Source: Affinundibacterium macrobrachii
Lineage (GTDB): Bacteria; Pseudomonadota; Gammaproteobacteria; Burkholderiales; Burkholderiaceae_D
DNA: 64,000 nucleotides
Assembly (NCBI RefSeq): GCF_014652415.1
Contig: NZ_BMYT01000001.1
Location: 987,352-1,051,351 of the forward strand
Reading direction: 5' to 3'
This document shows, piece by piece, positions 1 to 8,497 of this stretch. The notes beneath the pieces are model-generated. The model searched no databases and was not told the DNA's origin. It saw nothing but the letters and a program-made list of their open reading frames with translations. The position numbers and the translations under genes are program-made. Position 1 is the first letter of the stretch. Each line of letters opens with the position of its first letter.

Positions 1-228
1 AATGGGATGGTACGCGCGGCAGAGAATGCGCAATTTGATGCGAGAGACGGCCGCTGGATGGTGGAAGGTGTTGGTGTTGCGCCTGATATTGAGGTCGACA
101 ATCCACCGAATGCTAGCTTCAAAGGCGAAGACAAACAGTTAGAAGCAGCGATTAATTATCTGCAGAAGAAACTGAAAGAACAGCCGATTAAACCACTACG
201 ACCACAAGCGATTCCGCCATTGAAGTAA
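1..228 (+). CDS. C-terminal end of a tricorn-type S41 serine protease (partial)
   Basis: The reading frame is open from the left edge and ends at TAA 226-228, so only the last ~75 codons are present. The visible text (…GRWMVEGVGVAPDIEVDNPP…) is the C-terminal strand after the catalytic Ser of tricorn-like S41 peptidases, where 'EGxGVxPDIxVxNxP' is typical, followed by a helical tail rich in Lys and Pro (…KPLRPQAIPPLK). These large proteins have a beta-propeller, PDZ domain and tail-specific-protease fold and degrade oligopeptides. The catalytic residues lie upstream of the window. The first in-frame ATG at position 7 is not a real start. A strong hairpin terminator follows directly. Confidence 0.8.
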   Translation, partial: NGMVRAAENAQFDARDGRWMVEGVGVAPDIEVDNPPNASFKGEDKQLEAAINYLQKKLKEQPIKPLRPQAIPPLK

Positions 229-241
229 TCGGAATAGCATA

Positions 242-283
242 AAAAATGGCGCAGAGATGATTAGATCTGCGCCATTTTTATTT
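242..283. terminator. Bidirectional intrinsic terminator
   Basis: A 14-bp perfect stem (242-255 with 266-279) has A-run and T-run flanks, so it can end both the S41 gene on the plus strand and the DUF2189 gene on the minus strand. Confidence 0.85.
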
Positions 284-345
284 TGATTTCTATCGAGAAA
301 GATGCAACTCGTATTTTGGCTTTAGCTTATGTAAACCCGATATTT

Positions 346-1170
346 TCAAGAACGCTGATCCGCTGGGCCAACCACCTCTCGATATGCATGCCAAGTAGCA
401 TGCCCAATAATCGGCATCGCAATAATAAATCCCAGATTCCAAGTCATAAACCCTAATACGACAAAACCGACAATCGTTAAGCCCCAAATCATCGTCAGAG
501 GAACATTCACAAACAATGCGACGATACTGATGATCATCGCGGTAATCGCGTCGGTATCTCGGTCTAACATCAAGGGAATGGATACCCAACTAATCGCAAA
601 TACAATACTCGCGAAAATAAAACCGATGCAGGCATACACCACCAAGAATTCGAGATTCTCTAAGGAGAATAATTTCGCCAAGAATCCTTCCATCGTTGGC
701 ATGCCCTTGTTGTAGAACAAAGCAAAAATAACTAAGGACGCACGTGCCCACACCATCATAATCACGGCTAGCACCACAGCAAAAGTACCGATATTACTCC
801 AACGACCGCGCATAGAAAATGCACTGCCTAGCATACCAGAGCGCAAGTTCTCAATCCGACGGCTAACATCATACAAACCTAAAGCCAACAGCGGACCTAC
901 CAATAAAAAACCACAAGTTAATGCCGACAAATACTGCGGCGCATTGGCCAAAGTGAGTTTTAAAATGCCGCCCATGACGGCAAAGCAAACACCATAGAAG
1001 AGGCCTGCCATCGGTTCCGCGCGAAAATCTTGCCAACCTAAATAAAGCCAATGAAATGCGCGAAAAGCGCCCAAGCGCGCAACAGGCGGGAACGCACTTT
1101 TCTGATCAATTACCATACGAATATCGGGTGCAGCGCTGTCACCATCGCGCCCACTTGTTGAATCACTCAT
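346..1170 (-). CDS. DUF2189 integral membrane protein
   Basis: A 274-aa protein with a polar N-terminus (~45 residues) followed by about six hydrophobic segments, several containing aromatic and Gly residues typical of the DUF2189 family (…LGWQDFRAEPMAGLFYGV… near residue 45 and …WNLGFIIAMPIIGHATWHAYRE… near the C-terminus). The family is common in Proteobacteria and has no assigned function, so none is offered here. The gene stands alone between a bidirectional terminator and the inverted-repeat element, with ATG at 1168-1170. The shorter ORF in another frame at 290-589 is a shadow. Confidence 0.8.
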   Translation of the reverse strand: MSDSTSGRDGDSAAPDIRMVIDQKSAFPPVARLGAFRAFHWLYLGWQDFRAEPMAGLFYGVCFAVMGGILKLTLANAPQYLSALTCGFLLVGPLLALGLYDVSRRIENLRSGMLGSAFSMRGRWSNIGTFAVVLAVIMMVWARASLVIFALFYNKGMPTMEGFLAKLFSLENLEFLVVYACIGFIFASIVFAISWVSIPLMLDRDTDAITAMIISIVALFVNVPLTMIWGLTIVGFVVLGFMTWNLGFIIAMPIIGHATWHAYREVVGPADQRS

Positions 1171-1208
1171 AATGTCTCCAGATTTTCTAATTTTTTTGAT
1201 GTGGTTTG

Positions 1209-1479
1209 CTAGGGCCTGTTAACATTTAAATTGGGAGTGCGAATGTGGAAAAACGGGCACAGGGCTAGGCGTCAAGGCGCGCGGCAGTGCAAGCACTGTA
1301 AGCGACTTGCAACAACGCCATGTGCCCGTTTTTCCCATTCCCGAAGGGTTCAAGCCAAAACGCGCGATGGACAGCGTTGTAGCTCTTGCCGAGGCACCTG
1401 CCTCGGCGGCGAACTACGCCTTGCCATCCCACCTTTTGGCTTGAACGCATCTCCCAATTTAAACGTTAACAGGCCCTAG
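1209..1479. repeat. MITE-like element with nested inverted repeats
   Basis: A 271-bp non-coding unit bounded by 29-bp terminal inverted repeats (1209-1237 and 1451-1479, one mismatch). Inside are two further large hairpins: 1241-1261 pairs with 1321-1340 (one bulged base) around a small perfect hairpin at 1285-1298; 1348-1360 pairs perfectly with 1434-1446 around an 8-bp GC-rich hairpin near 1388-1407. Each terminus begins with the palindrome CTAG, which may be part of the repeat or a target duplication. It has no coding capacity beyond shadow ORFs. It looks like a non-autonomous mobile repeat; a decayed partial copy lies at about 8776-8850. Confidence 0.85.
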
Positions 1480-1778
1480 TCCTTGACCAAAATCAAATCA
1501 CGAGCTCTCATGCTAAGCGAGTTTATATTCATGTCGCAAGCGCCACAGTCGGTTAACATTCGAAATGAACAACACTTTCTAGAAAAGTTTGGTGAAATTT
1601 CACACAAACCAGTAGTCCAAAGTTATTTACGGCAAATTTCATGCGGTTCGCGTTATAAAGTAACACTTACGTCGCAGAAATTTTCGAATTGTCGATAGCT
1701 CATCTACACTTCTCTATATCGAGCGAGATCTAATTTATAAAAAGACGCTACTGCACAATTCAACTTTGTTTCTCTCAA
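1480..1778. other. AT-rich spacer ahead of the sensor kinase
   Basis: Together with the repeat element this makes a 608-bp gap without a gene. This part is AT-rich and should contain the promoter of the two-component operon, but I see no convincing -35/-10 pair or operator. The 71-aa ORF at 1483-1698 has no recognisable features. Confidence 0.5.
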
Positions 1779-2897
1779 ATGAAAAATCTCTTGTCTTTAT
1801 CTACTATTCCTCATTTTCTCAATGAACACAAACGCTCGCTGATTTGGCTAAGCTGCTTTAATACCGGTGTCGCGCTATTCATTACGTTGGTATTACCGAC
1901 CAAGCAAAGCTTTGCAGTGAATTGGGTGTTCTCGATGTTAATTGGCTATAGCATCAACATCGTCATCGTGTTAACACGGTGGGTCATTTGGCGCGATCAA
2001 AAACCACATCGCATCGCCTTTCTATTGATGTGTATGGCAGCAGCACCGATAGGCTATTTCATTGGCGGATCAATAGGTATGGTCTTTTATGGTCTGAAAA
2101 TGCCAAGCTTTATAACCGTGATGAAAAATGGTGAAGGCATCTTAGTCATTATGAGTATCTTCATCAGCTTATTCGGTGGCGTATTTTTTTGGAACCAATC
2201 AAAACTAGCAGAACTAGAAGCCGAACAAGAAAAAGAAAAAGCGCGCATGGCAGCAATCGAACGTCAAGCAATGCAAGCGCAATTGCAGCTACTACAAGCG
2301 CAAATCGAACCGCACATGTTATTCAACACGCTCGCCAATTTACAAGGTTTGATAGCCATCGATACACAACGTGCACAACACATGCTAGAGCAGCTAATTC
2401 GTTATCTACGCGCGAGTTTAAATTCATCACGAATCGAACAAACAACGCTACAACATGAGTTTGATTTACTCGAAGCATATTTAGAATTGCTGGCGATACG
2501 CATGGGCAAGCGCTTGCAATATCAAACCAATTTACCAGAACAACTAAGGCGGCAAGCGATCGCGCCTATGCTATTGCAGCCACTCGTTGAAAACGCGATT
2601 AAACACGGCGTTGAGCCTAAAATGGAAGGCGGTAGCATCCATGTTTCCGCCGAAACTGACAGCGAGTTCCTGTACATTTACGTGATTGATACGGGTATGG
2701 GCCTGCCTCTAGATTATGATGAAAATAAACCAGCACCTCAATCGCAACATCCAAATCAAAGTCATGTTGGTAATGCGAATGTGCGTGAACGTCTGCTAGC
2801 GCTGTACGGTCCACGAGCGTCTTTGACGCTTAGCGAGAATCAACCGCAAGGCGTGATCGCTCATTTATGCATTCCCTTATCGACGCAAGTAAATTAA
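1779..2897 (+). CDS. LytS/AlgZ-type sensor histidine kinase
   Basis: A 372-aa protein with four hydrophobic segments in the first ~135 residues, a short coiled coil (~140-175), a His_kinase (PF06580-type) domain with phospho-acceptor His179 in 'QIEPHMLFNTLANL', and an HATPase_c domain with N-box 'LVENAIKHG' near 269-277 and G-box 'DTGMGLP' near 304. This is the non-canonical kinase class that pairs with LytTR regulators, and one follows 67 bp downstream in the same direction. No periplasmic sensor domain is visible, so the signal is probably sensed in or at the membrane. The ligand cannot be told from sequence. Confidence 0.92.
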   Translation: MKNLLSLSTIPHFLNEHKRSLIWLSCFNTGVALFITLVLPTKQSFAVNWVFSMLIGYSINIVIVLTRWVIWRDQKPHRIAFLLMCMAAAPIGYFIGGSIGMVFYGLKMPSFITVMKNGEGILVIMSIFISLFGGVFFWNQSKLAELEAEQEKEKARMAAIERQAMQAQLQLLQAQIEPHMLFNTLANLQGLIAIDTQRAQHMLEQLIRYLRASLNSSRIEQTTLQHEFDLLEAYLELLAIRMGKRLQYQTNLPEQLRRQAIAPMLLQPLVENAIKHGVEPKMEGGSIHVSAETDSEFLYIYVIDTGMGLPLDYDENKPAPQSQHPNQSHVGNANVRERLLALYGPRASLTLSENQPQGVIAHLCIPLSTQVN

Positions 2898-2964
2898 CGA
2901 CACTCCATCAATAAAGACAGAGCATTAACAACATTCTTGCCTCATCAAAATCGAATTAACTATC

Positions 2965-3774
2965 ATGACTCAACTACGCGCACTCATCGCTGAAGACGAA
3001 AATATTCTCGCTTTAACTTTACAAAAAACTTTAGAACGCTTGTGGCCAGAACTGGAAATATGCGGTATTGCGGAAAACGGCGTTGAAGCGGTGAACTTGG
3101 CGTTTAAACATTTTCCTGAAATCGTCTTTCTAGATATAAAAATGCCCGGAAAAACCGGGCTCGAAGTTGCCGAAGAACTGACGGAAGAATGGCCAAGTGA
3201 CAAACCTTTCCCGATGATCGTTTTTGTTACGGCCTATGACGAATTCGCGCTACAGGCATTCGAACATGAAGCCTGCGACTACGTGTTAAAACCGATCAGT
3301 GACGTGCGTGTTGCCAAGACAGTACAGCGACTACAAAATAAAATCACGGATCGCTCTGCGCCATCCAATGAATTAGAAAAAATGATCGCACAGTTAAGCA
3401 AATTAAGCCCTGCACTTTTAGGAAATCCGCAAACATCTGCATCGAATGAACGACTCAGCATGATACGTGCGGCAGTTGGCAATCAAATTCGCATGATCCC
3501 AATTGAGGACGTGCTGTTTTTTGAGGCGACCGACAAATACATCAATGTTGTGACAGCGGAACAAGGAAGTTTAATTCGAATGAGCTTACGCGAATTACTG
3601 CCACAACTTGATCCGCAATTGTTCTGGCAAATTCACCGCGGCTACATCATCAACACGCGCTACTTACAATACGCGACGCGCGATGAAACTGGAAAACTGA
3701 CAGTGCAACTCAAAGGTAGTCAACAAAAACTACAAGTAAGTCGCGTCTATGCGCACCTATTTAAGCAAATGTAG
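2965..3774 (+). CDS. LytTR-family response regulator
   Basis: A 269-aa DNA-binding regulator. The N-terminal receiver domain (1-~125) has the acidic pair DE near 11-12, phospho-acceptor Asp57 in 'FLDIKMPG' and the conserved Lys in 'YVLKPI'. A linker (~130-165) leads to a C-terminal LytTR domain with 'IRMIPIEDVLFFEATDKYINV' features and 'LDPQLFWQIHRGYIIN'. LytTR domains bind two short direct repeats through beta-strands. It forms an operon with the upstream histidine kinase and is the expected phosphotransfer partner. No target is evident inside the window. Confidence 0.92.
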   Translation: MTQLRALIAEDENILALTLQKTLERLWPELEICGIAENGVEAVNLAFKHFPEIVFLDIKMPGKTGLEVAEELTEEWPSDKPFPMIVFVTAYDEFALQAFEHEACDYVLKPISDVRVAKTVQRLQNKITDRSAPSNELEKMIAQLSKLSPALLGNPQTSASNERLSMIRAAVGNQIRMIPIEDVLFFEATDKYINVVTAEQGSLIRMSLRELLPQLDPQLFWQIHRGYIINTRYLQYATRDETGKLTVQLKGSQQKLQVSRVYAHLFKQM

Positions 3775-3798
3775 AATAGCAATTTTCAGGAAATCACC

Positions 3799-4257
3799 AT
3801 GCAAAATATCCGCTGGCAATGCTGCCGCTTTCACGAACTAACAGTCGATCAACTTTATGCGATTTTGCGTGCGCGCTCAGCGGTGTTTGTGGTGGAACAA
3901 AATTGTCCCTATCTCGATATGGATGATGCTGATCAGAGTTCGTTACATTTAATCGCATGGAGCGAAGATCAAAAAGTTGCAGCCTATCTGCGCATCGTTC
4001 CACCGGGTGTCAAATATGCAGAAGCTTCACTAGGTCGCATCATCACGAGCGATTTTGCACGCGGAACAGGTATCGGTAAATCGCTACTAAATCGTGGCAT
4101 CGCTGTATGCAAAGAAGCGCATCCTACACATGCAATTCGTATCGGTGCGCAACAATATCTAGAAAAATTTTATCAATCTTTCGGATTTGTGACGGTCTCC
4201 GACATGTATCTAGAAGACGATATCCCGCATATTGAAATGCTGCTGATACACGCTTAA
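3799..4257 (+). CDS. elaA: ElaA-family GNAT acetyltransferase
   Basis: A 152-aa single-domain N-acetyltransferase. The ElaA signature is visible: 'LYAILRARSAVFVVEQNCPYLDMDDAD' at about 20-46, then the acetyl-CoA loop region 'LGRIITSDFARGTGIGKSLL' at about 76-95 (R-x-x-G-x-G/A type), and the C-terminal strand 'FYQSFGFV'. The substrate of ElaA is not established. It begins 24 bp after the LytTR gene with GGAAA upstream of the ATG and may belong to that operon. The stop codon sits in a 15-bp tandem repeat. Confidence 0.88.
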   Translation: MQNIRWQCCRFHELTVDQLYAILRARSAVFVVEQNCPYLDMDDADQSSLHLIAWSEDQKVAAYLRIVPPGVKYAEASLGRIITSDFARGTGIGKSLLNRGIAVCKEAHPTHAIRIGAQQYLEKFYQSFGFVTVSDMYLEDDIPHIEMLLIHA

Positions 4258-4294
4258 GTAATACATGCTTAAGTAAAAGACGTTTAAGTAAAAC
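4250..4294 (+). repeat. Three tandem 15-bp units at the elaA stop
   Basis: Units at 4250-4264, 4265-4279 and 4280-4294 share the core TTAAGTAA with few differences. The first unit contains the elaA stop codon, so each copy repeats that stop in frame. It looks like a recent slippage duplication. Confidence 0.75.
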
Positions 4295-4313
4295 TCACTT
4301 CACGCCATAAAAA

Positions 4314-4344
4314 AAGCTGGTTCTTATTACTAAGAAACCAGCTT
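4314..4344. terminator. Probable terminator between elaA and yggL
   Basis: Arms AAGCTGGTT and AACCAGCTT surround a partly paired loop. The A-run before it gives a T-run on the minus strand, so it suits yggL better than elaA. Confidence 0.6.
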
Positions 4345-4465
4345 CAGTTCGATAAGCAGATAAGCCTATAAGCCAATGAGCAAGAGTTGCTTTGAGGCGA
4401 ACGCGGCAGACAGGCTAACTCAGCTTAAAATTTGCTACATGCACTATATGCGCTGTAGACATTAA

Positions 4466-4819
4466 TTATTCAGCAAATTCCGTATCCATTGGTGAATACC
4501 AAGCATCTTTTAATACGCCAACTTGCACATCTTTAAATTCAGGACGTGCTGTCATCCATGCTTTTAGTGCTTCGCGATCTTCATCGGTAGCGGAACCTGG
4601 ACCAAAACTACAAACGAAACCTGAAGTCAGCCAACCGCTCAATGCCAAGTCACGTGGCTCGATCACTTCTTCCAAGAATGTATGAATCAATTGCGCTTCT
4701 TCATCGGAAGACAATTCTTTAGTCAAATCAGCTTTGTACTCAAAACCAAATTCTTGAAATTCACCAACGTGCAATTTTTTACGTTGACGGGCATTACGGG
4801 ATTTTTTTGATGGAATCAT
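4466..4819 (-). CDS. yggL: YggL family 50S ribosome-binding protein
   Basis: A 117-aa protein of the DUF469/YggL family, associated with the large ribosomal subunit. The basic N-terminus (MIPSKKSRNARQRKKLHVGEF) and the following 'QEFGFEY' and 'SGWLTSGFV' stretches are typical of the family, and the length matches. The gene is monocistronic, with an AT-rich leader upstream and a hairpin downstream. Its role in assembly or translation is known only from family work. Confidence 0.88.
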   Translation of the reverse strand: MIPSKKSRNARQRKKLHVGEFQEFGFEYKADLTKELSSDEEAQLIHTFLEEVIEPRDLALSGWLTSGFVCSFGPGSATDEDREALKAWMTARPEFKDVQVGVLKDAWYSPMDTEFAE

Positions 4820-4984
4820 AATTTTCTTTTATTGAATTAACATTCCTCACAACATGCGAGGAATCAACAGCTGCGCATTGTAAAGATTATGCCGAAACTA
4901 CACAAACGCAAATTACCTTTCAATTATCTATAAGACCACGTTCTAGCTTTGAATCGCAGAAACTTGTAAAAAAGGAAGGAAGTT

Positions 4985-5947
4985 TTATAAAAATTTTCTA
5001 TGCAACTTAAATTGCTCGGTGGCGCGCACCAGTTCCTTTGCGATTCCTGGCTCCATCGCAGCATGGCCAGCGTCATTAATCATGTGCAATTGCGACCCAG
5101 GCCAAGCTTGATGCAAACGATACGCCGACAACGGTGGGCAAATCACATCGTAACGCCCCTGCACAATCACCGCAGGTAAATGTCGAATTGTATGGATATT
5201 CTTAACCAATTGATCTTCATCCATAAACGCTGCATTTAACATGTAGTGTGCTTCCAAGCGACCGATTCCTAGACTGACTTCGTCAGATTCAAAGTCTTGT
5301 ATCGCTTGCGCCTGTGGCTCTAAAAACAAACAAGATCCTTCATAGCGACTCCAATTGCGTGCCGCTTCTTTGTATATCGCAGGTTCTTCATCAAACAAAC
5401 GCTTTACATAGGCTTGCAATAAATTGCCACGTTCAGAATGCGGCACCGCTTCAGCAAAGCGCTGATGCACTTCTGGATAGAAATGATTCATTCCATTAAT
5501 AAACCAATCCACTTCTGCCTTGGTACACAAGAAGATACCGCGCAAAACAAAACCAAGACAACGTGCCGGATGCTCTTCACCATACGCTAGCGCCAGCGTC
5601 GAGCCCCATGATCCACCAAATACCAACCACTGTTCAATTCCCAACATCGTACGAATCTTTTCGATATCTTCGATTAACAACGCCGTTGTATTGTTCCGAT
5701 ACTCACCTAATGGGGTCGATTTTCCAGCACCGCGTTGATCGAACAATACGATACGATAATGTGCGGGATCGAAAAATCGTCGATGCGTCGGCGAGGTACC
5801 GCCACCGGGGCCACCATGTAAAAATAAAACAGGCTGTCCAGCTGGATTACCACACTCTTCCCAATACAAAGTATGTATCGCATCCACTTCCAGCATTCCT
5901 TGACGATAAGGTTCAATCGGTGGATACATTAAGGTATTTTCTGACAT
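4985..5947 (-). CDS. pip: Proline iminopeptidase (alpha/beta hydrolase)
   Basis: A 320-aa cytoplasmic peptidase that removes N-terminal proline. Motifs in order: oxyanion segment 'LFLHGGPGGG', 'LFDQRGAGKS', nucleophile elbow 'GGSWGSTLAL', the acid in 'GRYDVICP' and the His in 'NDAGHAAMEPG'. The frame is open to 6004, but that would overlap crcB; the ATG at 5947 (MSENTLMYPPIEP) matches the usual family start and leaves a 32-bp gap. It is the last gene of a minus-strand run after moeA, moaD, moaE and crcB. Confidence 0.93.
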   Translation of the reverse strand: MSENTLMYPPIEPYRQGMLEVDAIHTLYWEECGNPAGQPVLFLHGGPGGGTSPTHRRFFDPAHYRIVLFDQRGAGKSTPLGEYRNNTTALLIEDIEKIRTMLGIEQWLVFGGSWGSTLALAYGEEHPARCLGFVLRGIFLCTKAEVDWFINGMNHFYPEVHQRFAEAVPHSERGNLLQAYVKRLFDEEPAIYKEAARNWSRYEGSCLFLEPQAQAIQDFESDEVSLGIGRLEAHYMLNAAFMDEDQLVKNIHTIRHLPAVIVQGRYDVICPPLSAYRLHQAWPGSQLHMINDAGHAAMEPGIAKELVRATEQFKLHRKFL

Positions 5948-5979
5948 AAATTTTTCAATTTCAAATAAAGAAAACAGGT

Positions 5980-6366
5980 TTAAACCGATTGAAACAAACG
6001 CCAACTAGCATAGCCTGCAAAGCAACAGAGTATAGAGCCAAGTAAATGCAAAGTACTATGCCCGAAAGCCCATAGCCATTCTCCTTTTTGCAGAAGTTCC
6101 ATCGCCTCGGCAGAAAAACTAGAAAAGGTGGTTAAGCCACCTAAAAATCCTGTGACGACAAATAAACGCCATTCAGGCGAGAGTTGCGGATTAGCAGAAA
6201 AAAAACCAACACAAATACCAATCACATAAGCACCACCTAAATTAGCAAACAAGGTACCCAAGGGCAAATTTACATGCACAGAATTCAGAGTCAGACTCAG
6301 TACCCAACGCAAACATGCGCCAATTGCAGCGCCAGCACTAACAGCAATAACCGACAATCCATTCAT
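5980..6366 (-). CDS. crcB: Fluoride channel CrcB/Fluc
   Basis: A 128-aa, four-helix membrane protein. The family features 'GAAIGACLRW' at the N-terminus, 'GTLFANLGGAYVIG' (the Asn in the pore helix) and 'TGFLGGLTTFSSFSAE' (Phe/Ser/Thr track) are all visible. It exports fluoride as an antiparallel dimer. It lies 18 bp downstream of moaE, so it is probably co-transcribed with the molybdopterin genes; I see no fluoride riboswitch before it. Confidence 0.95.
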   Translation of the reverse strand: MNGLSVIAVSAGAAIGACLRWVLSLTLNSVHVNLPLGTLFANLGGAYVIGICVGFFSANPQLSPEWRLFVVTGFLGGLTTFSSFSAEAMELLQKGEWLWAFGHSTLHLLGSILCCFAGYASWRLFQSV

Positions 6367-6384
6367 GGCTCTGATGCTCCCGGT

Positions 6385-6858
6385 TTATTTTTGCAACTCA
6401 GATGAGGACGCATTCCATTTGTGCTTAGCGACACTATCGGACTCGCGTGCATCGACCCATCGTTCGCCCTCTGGAGTTGTTTCTTTCTTCCAAAACGGCG
6501 CCTCAGTTTTTAAGTAATCCATCATGAACTCACAAGCAGCAAAGGCTTCACCTCGATGCGCGCCAGCGGCTGCCACCATCACAATTTGATCTTTGGGTTG
6601 CAACACACCGACACGATGAATAATCAATACGTCAAGCAGATTCCATCGTTGTTGTGCTTGCTCAGCGATTGTCTGCAAGGATTTTTCTGTCATACCCGGA
6701 TAATGCTCTAACTCCATCGCACTAACAGTTTGTCCATCATTACGATCACGTACAAGCCCAACGAAATTGACCACCGCACCAATCGCTGGATTACAGGAGC
6801 GCATGATCGCCAACTCATTGCTGACATCAAAGTCACTGGTCTGAACAGAAATTTTCAT
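6385..6858 (-). CDS. moaE: Molybdopterin synthase catalytic subunit MoaE
   Basis: A 157-aa protein that, with thiocarboxylated MoaD, inserts two sulfurs into cyclic pyranopterin monophosphate. Family text is clear: 'GAVVNFVGLVRDRNDGQTVSAMELEHYPGM' near residue 26, 'IIHRVGVLQPKDQIVMVAAAGAHRGEAF' and the active-site Lys region 'LKTEAPFWKKE'. It starts 6 bp after moaD, showing tight operon coupling. Confidence 0.96.
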   Translation of the reverse strand: MKISVQTSDFDVSNELAIMRSCNPAIGAVVNFVGLVRDRNDGQTVSAMELEHYPGMTEKSLQTIAEQAQQRWNLLDVLIIHRVGVLQPKDQIVMVAAAGAHRGEAFAACEFMMDYLKTEAPFWKKETTPEGERWVDARESDSVAKHKWNASSSELQK

Positions 6859-6864
6859 AAAAAA

Positions 6865-7122
6865 TCAGCCTCCAGTAACGGGCGGGAAAAATGCTAACTC
6901 TGCGCCATCTTGCAGTGTGACGTCGTCATTCAGCATTTGTTGATTGCACGCCATTCTCAAGGCCTTGTTCGGCGCTAAGACTTCTGCCCAAACTCCGCCG
7001 CGTGATATTAGTAAATCACGTACCTGATACGCACTGATGCTAGTGACATCAAGCTCCAATACTTCGCTTCCGCATCCTAATTTTTCTCGCACACTGGCAA
7101 AAAACTTCAACTGTATTTTCAT
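6865..7122 (-). CDS. moaD: Molybdopterin synthase sulfur carrier subunit MoaD
   Basis: An 85-aa ubiquitin-like protein ending in the required Gly-Gly ('FFPPVTGG'), which is adenylated and thiocarboxylated to carry sulfur to MoaE. The N-terminal 'IQLKFFASVREKLG' strand is typical. It lies 88 bp downstream of moeA and 6 bp upstream of moaE. Confidence 0.95.
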   Translation of the reverse strand: MKIQLKFFASVREKLGCGSEVLELDVTSISAYQVRDLLISRGGVWAEVLAPNKALRMACNQQMLNDDVTLQDGAELAFFPPVTGG

Positions 7123-7210
7123 TTTATTTTTCTGTTCTAATTTGATGTTTGATTCTCTATTTGATTCTATGTTTAATTTCAGTTTTTATTTTCAATAACC
7201 TGAATGTGTC

Positions 7211-8497
7211 TCAATAGAGCAATCCACTAAATGGAATAAACTTCACCATGTCGCCATGCGCCACCGTTTGCCCAGCAGCTAAATCAATTAAGCCATCGCC
7301 CCACACTGTCGATGTTAATACACCAGAACTCTGATTTGAAAAAAGTGTTAGGCCACCTTCAGCGTTCATCTTCGCACGTAAAAACTCATTGCGCTTATCT
7401 GCTTTTTTCAACTCAAAATCAGCACGCATTGGGTAACTGATTGGCGTAATGTTTTGTATCCCTTGCATACGTAAAATGAATGGACGTACAAAGAGTAAAA
7501 ACGTCACAAAACTAGACACTGGATTGCCAGGCAATCCGAGGAAAAAAGCCGTGTTTGTCACTTGATTCATCTCTCCCTGTTCAACTTGATCAAGCTGAGC
7601 AGCACGACGCACTTCTCCAAACGCAAGAGGTTTGCCGGGTTTCACCGCAATCTGCCACATATTAATGTGGCCCTCAGCCTCGACCGCGGGACGAATATGA
7701 TCTTCCTCACCAACTGAAACACCACCCGAAGTAATAATCAAATCATGTTGTTGTGCGACCTCACGCAAAGTTGCGCGGGTTGCCGCCAAGTTGTCTGGAA
7801 CGATACCGTAATCAGTTATTTGACAGCCTAAGTTTTGCAATAAGCCAGTGAGTAAAAATCGATTGGAGTTATAAATTGAACCTTGTTTTAAAGGCTCACC
7901 CGGCATCGTCAGCTCATCACCAGTAAAAAAAACCGCTACGCGTAAAGGGCGTAACACAGGCAATGTTGCTAAGCCTACCGATGCAGCCAAGCCAAGTTCC
8001 TGCGGCCGTAAACGCGTACTGGCTGGCAGAATTTCTGCCCCCTGCTGAATATCTTCACCTTGCCTACGTATCCACTCGCCCGGTTTTACTTGGTGACGAA
8101 TAGTCACAAAAGTCTGCTGATCTTGCCCATCGTTGAAATTTTCAACTTCACATTGTTCTTGCATCACCACCGCATCAGCGCCAGCAGGAATGAAAGCGCC
8201 AGTAAAAATACGCGCTGCTGTACCGGGTTCCAAAGTCTGGCCGACCACACCCGCAGGTATACGTTGCGACACTCTTAAACGCGCGCAGCCACTTGTACAA
8301 TCTGCCGCGCGCACCGCATAGCCATCCATTTGTGTATTGTCCATCGGCGGTACATACAAAGACGAACGCTGCGCTTGCGCCAGCACTCGACCATTCGCTG
8401 CTAATGTTGAAACCTGCTCGATTTCTTGAATTGGCCGCACTGCTTGCAATAAAGTTTGCAATGCTTGTGCGACACTTAACATCGGTTTCTTTTCCAT
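7211..8497 (-). CDS. moeA: Molybdopterin molybdenumtransferase MoeA
   Basis: A 428-aa enzyme that inserts molybdate into adenylylated molybdopterin. Visible motifs: 'VPPMDNTQMDGYAV' near 50, 'GTAARIFTGAFIPAGADAVVMQE' near 92-114, the MPT-binding 'IITSGGVSVGEEDH', 'VKPGKPLAFG' and 'FFLGLPGNPVSSFVTF'. It heads the minus-strand moe/moa run. moaA, moaC and mogA are not in the window, so the rest of the pathway must be elsewhere. Confidence 0.96.
   Translation of the reverse strand: MEKKPMLSVAQALQTLLQAVRPIQEIEQVSTLAANGRVLAQAQRSSLYVPPMDNTQMDGYAVRAADCTSGCARLRVSQRIPAGVVGQTLEPGTAARIFTGAFIPAGADAVVMQEQCEVENFNDGQDQQTFVTIRHQVKPGEWIRRQGEDIQQGAEILPASTRLRPQELGLAASVGLATLPVLRPLRVAVFFTGDELTMPGEPLKQGSIYNSNRFLLTGLLQNLGCQITDYGIVPDNLAATRATLREVAQQHDLIITSGGVSVGEEDHIRPAVEAEGHINMWQIAVKPGKPLAFGEVRRAAQLDQVEQGEMNQVTNTAFFLGLPGNPVSSFVTFLLFVRPFILRMQGIQNITPISYPMRADFELKKADKRNEFLRAKMNAEGGLTLFSNQSSGVLTSTVWGDGLIDLAAGQTVAHGDMVKFIPFSGLLY

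Noticed and set aside
1231-1479. 82-aa and 61-aa ORFs inside the nested repeat
   Set aside because: They arise from the inverted-repeat sequence, overlap on opposite strands and have no ribosome-binding site.
6367-6858. Fluoride riboswitch before crcB
   Set aside because: Only 18 bp separate crcB from moaE, leaving no room for the aptamer.
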